A model generated the notes under the pieces. That model searched no databases and was not told the DNA's origin. It saw nothing but the letters and a program-made list of their open reading frames with translations. Below, in pieces: positions 1 through 6,907 of a DNA stretch of 9,374 bases. The position numbers were made by a program, and so were the translations under genes. The stretch is from NCBI GenBank assembly GCA_030589835.1, contig JAUUZS010000121.1, positions 1 through 9,374 of the forward strand, written 5' to 3'. This DNA comes from Cyclobacteriaceae bacterium. Lineage in GTDB: Bacteria > Bacteroidota > Bacteroidia > Cytophagales > Cyclobacteriaceae. How positions within the stretch are numbered: position 1 is the first letter of the stretch; each line of letters starts with the position of its first letter.

Positions 1-2762
1 GGGGTTAGCTCAGGAAAGGCTTCTTTAAGCCTTTTATTAAAATCTCTGTGAACCCGGTCAAAATGAACCTCAAATTGTTCCCAGTCTTTATCGAGGTTGG
101 CATTCTGGTTTATTTCTTTGATAATGCGGGTTATATTTTTCTTAATTTCTTTTTTATCTTCCTGATTAAGGGTTCCGTTCAGCTTATTTTTTATTCCACC
201 TATCAATTCATTTTTTGTAAGCAAGTGCATGGTGACAGAAGCCAATTCCGTATTCTTATGGTTTAATTCAGCATTTAATTTTTCATTTCTCAATCGGGAG
301 ATTTCAGTTTCCTTTTGCTCTTTAACGGTTCTTAACTGCGTTTCTTTATTTGTAAGTTCTTTTTCCTGATCCTGTTTAAGGTGAATTTTGTCTTTTTTAT
401 GCTTCCTGTCTACGATGATCATACCGGCGACAATGAAAAATAAGCCACTCAAAACATAAACCAAATAGGCAAAATACGACCTGAACCATGGAGGGGTAAT
501 GACAAATTTGTAAGAAACCAGGCTACTTTGCATACCATATATATTTTTTGACATTACCATAAATTCATATTCTCCTTCAGGTAAATTAGTATATTCTTTT
601 TCCGTTTTATAGTTCCATGCCGACCAGCCATTATCAAATTCTTTTAAGTAAAATCGATATTGCATGTCATCGATCCCTTCATAAAAAGTAGATGCGAAGG
701 TAAATATAAGGTCATTATTTTTATATGGCAATTCAACCTGAGCCTTCACTGGCTGATATTTAACTACTTTATTCTCCTCCATGAAATTCCCATCAAAAAT
801 GATAGAATCTCCATTTGTGGTGCAATGAACTTTTCTGATTAGCATTGAAAATGCATCATGAGTATTTATTTTTTTATTCGGTTGGTAATGAATAAATCCT
901 TCCTTTCCCCCAAAAAGAATATTATTTATATCTAGTGCATTTACATTTACAAGGTCATCATTGAGTAGTTTGGGTATTTTATTGAAGGAATTAAAATCTA
1001 CTTCAAAATCATTCGCACCATTGAATTTTATTACTCCACATTGGTCATTGGTAATAAAATAAACATTTCCCAATGGGTCTTCATCCATATCGCGAATATG
1101 AATATTTGGCCCTAATATTTCTGTATAAGTAGGATGAAGGACAAAATAATCTTTTTCTTTATCATATTTATATACACCACGTTCAGCCGTAAATAATAAC
1201 TCATTTTTTATTTTAAAAACGTTAATAAGTAAATCTGAAGGAAAACCATGATTGCTATTATAGAATTTCACATCAAGAATTGAATCAGACTTAAAATCTA
1301 TTTTAATTTTAAAAGCCCCTTTATATCCATGAGTCATCCAAAGGTTATCTTCATCATCCAATTCCATCACTCTGGATGATTCATATAATCCTGACAACCT
1401 GTCAAAATCCTCCCAGTCATCATTTGCTTTTTTCAAAAAACTAATTCCGGAGTACGTGCCAAGTATAACTTTTTCAGGCATTTTGGGGCTCGTTATAAAA
1501 GTCCATGCCCCAGTTGAAGATATATGATTAGCTTCCTGATTTTTTATAGAATAAGCCCCGCTATGATGCCCCATAAACAGTGTATTCCTTATTTTATTTA
1601 AACTGTAAACCTGTCCGTCAGAATTACTAATTTTTGAAAACTGTTGAATATGATCCTCAGAAGTTGATTTTGATTGTCCTGTAGATATAAATAGGCCAAT
1701 GTTGGTTCCCAAATATAGATTATCGTCTTCAGCAAAGGCAGCGTATCCGGTGCCTTCAACTCCCATATCGTGGCTGATTAGGGTAAAAGGAGTGGCCAAT
1801 TCAATATGTGAAATACCATTATTCAATCCTGTCCAGAGATTATCGCTTTTATCCTGATATAGGCTTAATACAGTATTGCTTGCTAGGCCATTATTAATAT
1901 CAAGATGAAGCAACATATTTCCGTATTGATCAAAAACGATCAAACCATTTGATTGTGTGCCGAACGCCATAGTGCCATTTCGTAATCTGAGGGCGCAATT
2001 TATTGTTGCCACATCCAGTAATGGGTTTCTATGTTTATGTCATGGTTCGACGATAAGTCCATCATAAGTATAAATTCCGGACTTTTTTGTAATGATCAGC
2101 AGCTGGTTTTTATTATAAGGAAGCATCCCGGTGATTAATTTATCCCTAAAAAATGCTCCCCCCGCCACCAGGTTTATTTTATTGTTTTTATCCAGTGTCA
2201 TTAAGGGGTTCCCCGGGCTTTGAAGGTATAATTGCTTATTTATATAAAAAGAAGGCTCCAGGTAATGGTTTGTTTTTACCGTATGGATATCACCATGCTC
2301 ATAGATATATATGTTTGAAAAAGTGCAGAAATAAATTTTTTCTTCATCGATGAATATTTTCCATGTTTCATCAATATTTCTCAATTCTGCCGACAGGCTA
2401 TCGGCCAATGATATATAGCTAAAATAACCGGTTTCATCGGGGAAAAAATACCCAAAATCCCCCTGGCTACCTGTATAAATCCTTCCGTTGCTTCCAATGC
2501 CGATGGTCCTTAATTTTGTGCCATTCCTGACCGGGTAGTTATACCACTCGGTACCATCGAATTCCAGCAGGCCAAAATTGTTGGCGACATAAATTATACC
2601 TCTTTTGTCCTGATTGATCTGCCAATTCTGAATTCCTCCCTTGTATTGATCCGGGCTATAATTGTTAATGAATGGAAGACCGGAAAATGTTTTCTGTGCC
2701 CATAAAGTATGGGGAAATAGAATTCCATATGTGGACAAAAACAAAAAAAGATATCGTTTCAT
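1..2762 (-). pseudogene. Y_Y_Y beta-propeller sensor/LuxR-type regulator, in-frame TGA, 3' end off window
   Basis: This encodes a membrane-spanning one-component regulator of the Bacteroidota family that joins a periplasmic sensor to a cytoplasmic DNA-binding tail. Start ATG at 2760-2762 opens a signal peptide (MKRYLFLFLSTYG..., ending near LWAQ); a start 20 codons further up would spoil it. Family-typical blocks QNWQINQDKRGIIYVANNFG and LLEFDGTEWYNYP open a Reg_prop-type beta-propeller (about residues 25-660). A Y_Y_Y domain follows (about 668-758, with YRFYLKEFDNGWSAWNY and LPEGEYEF). Then come one membrane helix (about 761-783), a charged coiled coil (about 784-840) and the conserved FDRVHRDFNKRLKEAFPELT block. 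In relatives that block precedes the LuxR helix-turn-helix, which would lie beyond position 1. Codon 241 (2040-2042) is TGA, yet the same frame stays open from 2039 to 1 with family-like sequence. Called a pseudogene provisionally; sequencing error or readthrough is possible. It is divergent from the lipoprotein gene and probably controls the locus. Confidence 0.85.
2040..2042 (-). other. In-frame TGA inside the regulator coding frame
   Basis: On the minus strand the codons read GAA CCA TGA CAT AAA CAT. The frame before (240 codons from ATG 2762) and after (about 679 codons to the window edge) is identical, so this is a substitution-type nonsense codon and not a frameshift. A single G-to-A change from TGG (Trp) would explain it, and Trp fits the motif (YDGLIVEP-W-HKHRNP). 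The following base is C; UGA-C is known in E. coli as a leaky stop context, so partial readthrough cannot be excluded. Confidence 0.9.
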
Positions 2763-2914
2763 ACTCAATTGGAAAATCGGATAGTTGCTAATCTTAAAAA
2801 CATAAATCTCCAGGAAATGCAAATATGATGTATAATTACTAATTTTTTGTTGATGATTTAAAGGTAACTCAAAATGTTCGATATTTCACTTTAAAACAAC
2901 TTTTTAAGATAAAT

Positions 2915-2964
2915 TGATGTGTTTGTGATGTATTGTATTATGGATGATGATGTATTATTGATGT
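2915..2964 (+). promoter_or_regulatory. Four helically phased TGATGT boxes, candidate operator
   Basis: The hexamer TGATGT occurs at 2915-2920, 2926-2931, 2948-2953 and 2959-2964. The start-to-start spacings are 11, 22 and 11 bp, which makes two pairs offset by 33 bp, close to three helical turns. All four boxes would face the same side of the DNA. They lie 118-167 bp upstream of the lipoprotein start codon in the divergent region, where the neighbouring regulator or another dimeric activator would be expected to bind. The repeats and spacing are visible directly; the operator role is inference. AT-rich sequence can produce short repeats by chance. Confidence 0.45.
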
Positions 2965-2982
2965 AATGCTTTTTTTTTCATT

Positions 2983-3035
2983 CTTTCAGATTTCCCCCTT
3001 ATTCGTGACCTGAAAGCACCACCCACATTTTTTTT
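2983..3035 (+). promoter_or_regulatory. Possible leader hairpin with T-run before lipoprotein gene
   Basis: CTTTCAG (2983-2989) can pair with CTGAAAG (3010-3016) around a 20-nt loop, and eight T residues follow at 3028-3035 after an 11-nt C-rich spacer. The stem is short, the loop is large and the T-run is not adjacent, so this is a poor classical terminator. It could be a leader structure that affects transcription or mRNA stability, or it could be chance. Confidence 0.25.
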
Positions 3036-3081
3036 AATGATAAAATCAATTTTAATTATTATTAACTATTATTTACAAATT

Positions 3082-4494
3082 ATGAAAAAATCTAGTTCGA
3101 TTAAGTATCTATTGGCTACATTCTTTATTGTAGCGATGATAGCAATTTTACCTTCCTGTACAGAGGAAGAACCTGCTCCAAGGCCATTTGCTCATTTCTC
3201 AGCTGAAGCAAGTGCGACAAACATCCTTGAATACACTTTTACTAATTTATCTGATAATTCAGTAAGTTATGCTTGGGATTTTGGTGATGGCGGAAGTGCT
3301 ACGGAAGAAAATCCTACACACACATACACTTCTTATGGCTTATTTACAGTGACATTGACTGCATCGAATGCCGATGGCGAGTCAGCCATTGCAACACATG
3401 AAGTGGAAATCACTGAACCAGAAGTAGAACTTGAAATAATTGCTGGTGCGGAAAGTAAAAAATGGATTATTCAGCGAGAGGGTGTTGCACTGGGTATCTA
3501 CGCTCCTGATGGAGGTGCCTGGTGGGAATTTGCCGGTGATGCACTTGGCGATCGACCTTGTGTCTTTGACGATGAAATTACATTTTTTAGAGATGGTACT
3601 GTGCAGGTAGATACCAAAAACACCGTTTATCTGGATTCAGAAGCTGATGGCGGATGGAATGATGGTTTAGGTGCAGGTTGCCATGAAGAAGATGAAGCCG
3701 GAATCTGGGCTGCTGCTGATGGTTCTGATGTAAGTGATTTTGCTAATGGCGGATCATATACCTTCGAGTACGATAAGGATACTAAGGTATTAACGGCAAG
3801 TGGATCAGGGTTTTATATCGGCTTAACCAGTAAGACCAATGCAGGAGATAATCCAATGCCTATATCCTCTAAAGCATACGAGGTCACCAAGTTGGTTGAA
3901 GGTGATGGTGTTGATACACTTCAGTTAACTTTGCACATTGACAATGACGGTGGAAAATGGATATTCAACATGGTAAGCTATGATGATTTCAGCATGGCCC
4001 CGGAAGTACCTTTCAATGATCCTCCTCCAACCCTTGATCCTGTAAACGTGTTAAGTATAGATCATGAGACTGAGACTCCATGGGAAGTTTTCGGCGGATC
4101 GGTAGTTGAGATTGTTGATAATCCTGATAAAACCGGAATAAATGCCAGTAATAAAGTTCTGAAATTAACTCATGGCCATGAAACTTGGGCAGGTATTAAT
4201 ATTGATATTGGGGGAGCGCTTGACGTAACTGGCAAGACTAAATTGAAAGTAAAATTGCTGGCACCAGCTACGGGTACACTTTTGTTTAAGCTAGAAGTAC
4301 CAGGAGGTGACTCTCAAGAGATTAGTCTAGATATAGCAGAAGCTGATACGTGGATTGAATTAGTATGGGATTTGACAACCGATAAGGATGGAAATGCCGT
4401 GGTATCAGAAAAATATACTAAAGTAGTTCTATTCCCTGGATGGGATACCACTACAGCTGATGTCTTCTATATTGATGACATCATAATGGAATAG
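3082..4494 (+). CDS. PKD-domain surface lipoprotein, probable glycan-binding protein
   Basis: This is a predicted outer-surface lipoprotein of 470 residues, probably a non-catalytic glycan-binding protein that holds polysaccharide for the neighbouring enzymes. The start at 3082 gives a clean signal peptide with lipobox LPSC (Cys26). CTEEEPAP follows; acidic residues just after the Cys resemble the lipoprotein surface-export signal of Bacteroidetes. A PKD domain (about 33-112) shows YAWDFGDGG, ENPTHTY and GLFTVTLTASNADG. The middle domain (about 114-312) has KKWIIQREG, WWEF, RPCVFDDEITFFRDGT and GLGAGC, as in PKD lipoproteins often encoded next to SusD and GH16 genes in laminarin-type loci (from memory). 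The C-terminal 150 residues look like a jelly-roll carbohydrate-binding fold (GINIDIGG, VFYIDDIIME). No catalytic motif was seen. No SusC/SusD precedes it here. A strong terminator follows, so it is likely transcribed alone. The sugar bound is inferred from neighbours only. Confidence 0.85.
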   Translation: MKKSSSIKYLLATFFIVAMIAILPSCTEEEPAPRPFAHFSAEASATNILEYTFTNLSDNSVSYAWDFGDGGSATEENPTHTYTSYGLFTVTLTASNADGESAIATHEVEITEPEVELEIIAGAESKKWIIQREGVALGIYAPDGGAWWEFAGDALGDRPCVFDDEITFFRDGTVQVDTKNTVYLDSEADGGWNDGLGAGCHEEDEAGIWAAADGSDVSDFANGGSYTFEYDKDTKVLTASGSGFYIGLTSKTNAGDNPMPISSKAYEVTKLVEGDGVDTLQLTLHIDNDGGKWIFNMVSYDDFSMAPEVPFNDPPPTLDPVNVLSIDHETETPWEVFGGSVVEIVDNPDKTGINASNKVLKLTHGHETWAGINIDIGGALDVTGKTKLKVKLLAPATGTLLFKLEVPGGDSQEISLDIAEADTWIELVWDLTTDKDGNAVVSEKYTKVVLFPGWDTTTADVFYIDDIIME

Positions 4495-4495
4495 C

Positions 4496-4554
4496 AATAT
4501 TGATCTGTGGTTTGCTTGGATTTCTGCAAACCACAGGTCAATGTTCATTTTTTT
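4496..4554 (+). terminator. Rho-independent terminator of lipoprotein gene
   Basis: Arms 4496-4514 and 4527-4545 form a 19-bp stem with two G-U pairs around a 12-nt loop. The core is CTGTGGTTTG paired with CAAACCACAG. A run of seven T follows at 4548-4554. The stem begins two bases after the TAG stop codon (4492-4494), so it should end the lipoprotein transcript efficiently and separate it from the GH16 gene. Confidence 0.85.
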
Positions 4555-4610
4555 ACCTTGTTAAATTATAGATTACCGACTTATAAAATTATAACACTAC
4601 GTTTAAATAG
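4555..4610. other. AT-rich spacer between terminator and MITE-like element
   Basis: This is a short AT-rich stretch with no coding potential. A promoter for the GH16 gene could lie here or inside the element that follows, but no good match to the Bacteroidetes promoter consensus is visible. The last six bases, AAATAG (4605-4610), may be the left copy of an imperfect target-site duplication. Confidence 0.4.
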
Positions 4611-4751
4611 AGTCTGTCTATAAACTCGGTGTCTGATTCAGAAAGTTTGCTATCAAGGCTTGCTCAGCTCGAAAAATGTGAGTTTACATTTCGTGAATGA
4701 TCATTTTGAGAGCAAGCGTAACGCAGATAGCGGACTTTATGGACAGACACT
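4611..4751. mobile_element. MITE-like palindromic element, about 141 bp, non-coding
   Basis: The ends are inverted repeats: GTCTGTCTATAAA at 4612-4624 pairs with TTTATGGACAGAC at 4736-4748 (12 exact pairs plus one G-T). Nested pairs continue inward: GCTATC 4649-4654 with 4726-4731, CTTGCTC 4659-4665 with 4710-4716, and AAAATG 4673-4678 with 4702-4707. Almost the whole element could therefore fold into one long broken hairpin. The flanks AAATAG (4605-4610) and AATTAG (4752-4757) match at 5 of 6 bases and may be a target-site duplication. There is no transposase inside; small open frames crossing it are not gene-like. This is the structure expected of a MITE mobilised in trans by a full insertion sequence elsewhere. 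I cannot name the parent family. Confidence 0.7.
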
Positions 4752-4768
4752 AATTAGGGAATCGATTT

Positions 4769-4792
4769 GGGAGGTGAAGGCCTCCCTTTTTT
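4769..4792 (+). terminator. Terminator-like hairpin immediately before GH16 start
   Basis: GGGAGG (4769-4774) pairs with CCTCCC (4781-4786) around a 6-nt loop, followed at once by six T (4787-4792). It has the form of a compact intrinsic terminator. Its T-run ends 10 bp before the GH16 ATG at 4803, so any transcript reaching GH16 from upstream must pass through it. It may act as an attenuator, be a relic of an earlier gene arrangement, or act as an RNA structure near the ribosome-binding region. Confidence 0.6.
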
Positions 4793-4802
4793 CTATATTA
4801 TT

Positions 4803-6845
4803 ATGCGACATATATACCATTACATTCTCCTGTTTTTATTAATCAATCCTCCAATAATCTATGCTCAGAATGCATGTCACCAACTGGTTTGGTCCGATGA
4901 GTTTGATTATACCGGGGCTCCAGATCCTTCTAAATGGGGATACGATGTTGGCGGCGGTGGCTGGGGAAATAACGAAGCACAATACTATACCAACCGGCTT
5001 GATAATTCATACGTCGACAATGGAATATTAACTATTGTAGCCAAAAAAGAAAGTTATGGCGGGAAATCATACACTTCGGCCAGGCTGATAACCAAAAATA
5101 AAGGCGATTGGAAATATGGCCGTATTGAGGTTATGGCCAAAATTCCTCCCGGCAGAGGCACATGGTCAGCTATTTGGATGTTGCCTACAGACTGGGAGTA
5201 CGGTGGATGGCCCGAAAGTGGGGAAATAGATATTATGGAACACGTCGGCTACGACCCGAATAAAATTCACGGCACAGTTCATACAGAAGCGTACAACCAT
5301 TCACTCAACACCCATAAAGGGGCAAGCAAAACAATATCAGACTCCCAAACTGCATTTCATCTTTACGCTATAGAATGGTTTGAAGACAAGATAGATTTCT
5401 ATATCGATGATGTAAAGTTTTTTACATTTGACAATGAAAACAAAAGCTCGGCAGAATGGCCGTTTGATAAACGCTTTCATCTATTATTAAATATTGCTAT
5501 TGGAGGGTCATGGGGAGGCATTGAGGGCATTGACGACACCATTTTTCCTACATCAATGGAGGTGGATTACGTACGGGTATATCAATATTATGATAACCTG
5601 GAAATAAGTGGAAAGAATATTATTGAAGGAAATGAAACCGCTTTAAATTTTGAAACAACACTATTTGATAATATGACCTATAATTGGACGGTCCCCGATG
5701 GAGTGCAAATTGTTAATGGACAGGGAACAAATAAAATAGAAGCCAACTGGAACGATTTATCCGGGGCGATAGAAGTCAGCATCGATCCGGGAATAGAGTG
5801 TGATGTGACCGTTTTGAGTTATGAGGTAGTTGTTCCCATAAAACCTGCTGGTGATGTTTTTATCGTGGATGATTTTGAAACCGACCTCTCTGCAAATTGG
5901 ATTACCCAAAATCAGGACATTAACCTTGCCAACACCAATGGAAATTTTGAGGTGAATTATAAAATAAGCGCACAAGCAAATTTTTATTATGAATTTGACA
6001 GTCCGTTGAATCTGGAAGATCACGGATTAATAAAATTTCCCTTTAAGCTGAATGAAGACGCAGCTAATAATCCGGAAATATCCGTTACTTTTGAAGACTA
6101 TCAGGGAAATCAAACCCAGGCCAATTGGTTAACATTTAAGCCGGTAAAAGATGGCGCTTACCATGTATATTCTTTCGATTACAATCAACTCTGGAATATT
6201 GTAAATCCTAATGTAAGCGAAAGGGCCATTACCAAACTCAATTTTACCTTGAATTTCGGGAATTCAGGCTTTACGATTCCGGAGATATTGATTTATAGAA
6301 GCAATGTGCAGCCAGAGGTTCCGCAAAATTTTGCAGTCGAACTAATTGAAGGGCCGGAATATGCGATAAGCTGGGATGATGTAAACCACGCTTACGCCTA
6401 TAATTTGCATGAATCGAAAAGTGAGGACGGTACATACGTAAAAATTCAAAATAGGATCCCATCTGGTGAAAATCCAAATACCTTAAGCCTTAGAGCAAAC
6501 TATTTCTATAAGCTGTCGGCTGTTAATAACCATGCTGAATCTGATCTGAGTGAGGCGAAGATAGCGGAAACAATTACTAGCGTTCCGGACTTGGACAAAC
6601 CATCCGGTATCAGGATTTATCCTAATCCAATCCGATCCAACAGCTTCAATATACACCTGGATTCGGAAACGAACATTCACCGGGTATCCATGCATGATTT
6701 CAACGGCAAAGAAATTAAGCTAAACATAGAAAAAAGCCTGGGTTCACTTGACATTTCAACACGTCAGAATATAATACCCGGACTTTACTTTATTACTGTA
6801 AAAGGTGATTCTGAAATAATAAGTAAGGCTATACTTGTCAACTAA
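4803..6845 (+). CDS. Secreted multidomain GH16 endo-beta-glucanase (laminarinase type) with T9SS sorting domain
   Basis: This is a predicted extracellular endo-acting beta-glucanase of 680 residues, most like GH16 laminarinases that cut beta-1,3-glucans. The start at 4803 (MRHIYHYILLF) gives a signal peptide ending near IYAQ; a TTG start 12 codons upstream would run through the terminator-like hairpin. The GH16 domain spans about 27-260 and has LVWSDEFDYTG, GRIEVMAKIPPGRGTW and ESGEIDIMEH. Glu141 should be the nucleophile, Glu146 the acid/base and Asp143 the helper, in the bulged ExDxxE form typical of laminarinases. After it come a PKD/Ig-like module (about 265-345), a jelly-roll, possibly carbohydrate-binding module (351-501), an FN3-like module (503-592) and a T9SS type A sorting domain (603-680, with IRIYPNPI and GLYFITVKG). 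The protein should cross the outer membrane by T9SS and be anchored or released. GH5 follows after 62 bp. The exact substrate is not provable from sequence. Confidence 0.93.
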   Translation: MRHIYHYILLFLLINPPIIYAQNACHQLVWSDEFDYTGAPDPSKWGYDVGGGGWGNNEAQYYTNRLDNSYVDNGILTIVAKKESYGGKSYTSARLITKNKGDWKYGRIEVMAKIPPGRGTWSAIWMLPTDWEYGGWPESGEIDIMEHVGYDPNKIHGTVHTEAYNHSLNTHKGASKTISDSQTAFHLYAIEWFEDKIDFYIDDVKFFTFDNENKSSAEWPFDKRFHLLLNIAIGGSWGGIEGIDDTIFPTSMEVDYVRVYQYYDNLEISGKNIIEGNETALNFETTLFDNMTYNWTVPDGVQIVNGQGTNKIEANWNDLSGAIEVSIDPGIECDVTVLSYEVVVPIKPAGDVFIVDDFETDLSANWITQNQDINLANTNGNFEVNYKISAQANFYYEFDSPLNLEDHGLIKFPFKLNEDAANNPEISVTFEDYQGNQTQANWLTFKPVKDGAYHVYSFDYNQLWNIVNPNVSERAITKLNFTLNFGNSGFTIPEILIYRSNVQPEVPQNFAVELIEGPEYAISWDDVNHAYAYNLHESKSEDGTYVKIQNRIPSGENPNTLSLRANYFYKLSAVNNHAESDLSEAKIAETITSVPDLDKPSGIRIYPNPIRSNSFNIHLDSETNIHRVSMHDFNGKEIKLNIEKSLGSLDISTRQNIIPGLYFITVKGDSEIISKAILVN

Positions 6846-6907
6846 TGTATGATCTGATAGCAACAACGTTATAATTATTGTAGATAAGAACGCTAAAATA
6901 GAACCCC
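6846..6907. other. Short GH16-GH5 intergenic spacer
   Basis: These 62 bp separate the two same-strand glycanase genes. No terminator hairpin with a T-run was seen, and no clear promoter either, so co-transcription of GH16 and GH5 is the simplest reading. Confidence 0.5.

Larger units (their letters stand above)
2763..3081. other. Divergent intergenic region between regulator and lipoprotein gene
   Basis: This is an AT-rich stretch of about 319 bp separating two divergent genes. It must hold both promoters. It contains the phased TGATGT boxes, a further TGATGT at 2826-2831 near the regulator side, two poly-T tracts (2970-2978 and 3028-3035) and a leader hairpin. I looked for the Bacteroidetes promoter pattern (TTTG then TAnnTTTG about 20 bp later) and found no convincing copy on either strand. 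An ATG at 3037 is in frame with the lipoprotein gene but would put 15 extra residues before a clean signal peptide, so the region is taken to extend to 3081. Confidence 0.7.

Noticed and set aside
48..842. Plus-strand small open frames opposite the regulator
   Set aside because: The minus strand is continuously open here with clear family sequence; these frames are AT-rich shadows.
2040..2042. Genome-wide reassignment of TGA to Trp
   Set aside because: The other genes use TGG for Trp throughout with no internal TGA, and no such code is expected in Bacteroidota.
2763..2822. Upstream start for the regulator adding 20 residues
   Set aside because: The extra residues would precede and mask a good signal peptide that starts at 2762.
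4767..4802. TTG start for GH16 adding 12 residues
   Set aside because: It would be encoded by the terminator-like hairpin and would displace the signal peptide; ATG 4803 is cleaner.
4660..4842. 60-codon plus-strand open frame crossing the palindromic element and the GH16 start
   Set aside because: It lies mostly inside the inverted-repeat element, overlaps the GH16 signal peptide in another frame and has no protein-family features.
5757..6023. 88-codon minus-strand open frame within the GH16 gene
   Set aside because: It is antisense to a well-supported domain, with no recognisable motif.
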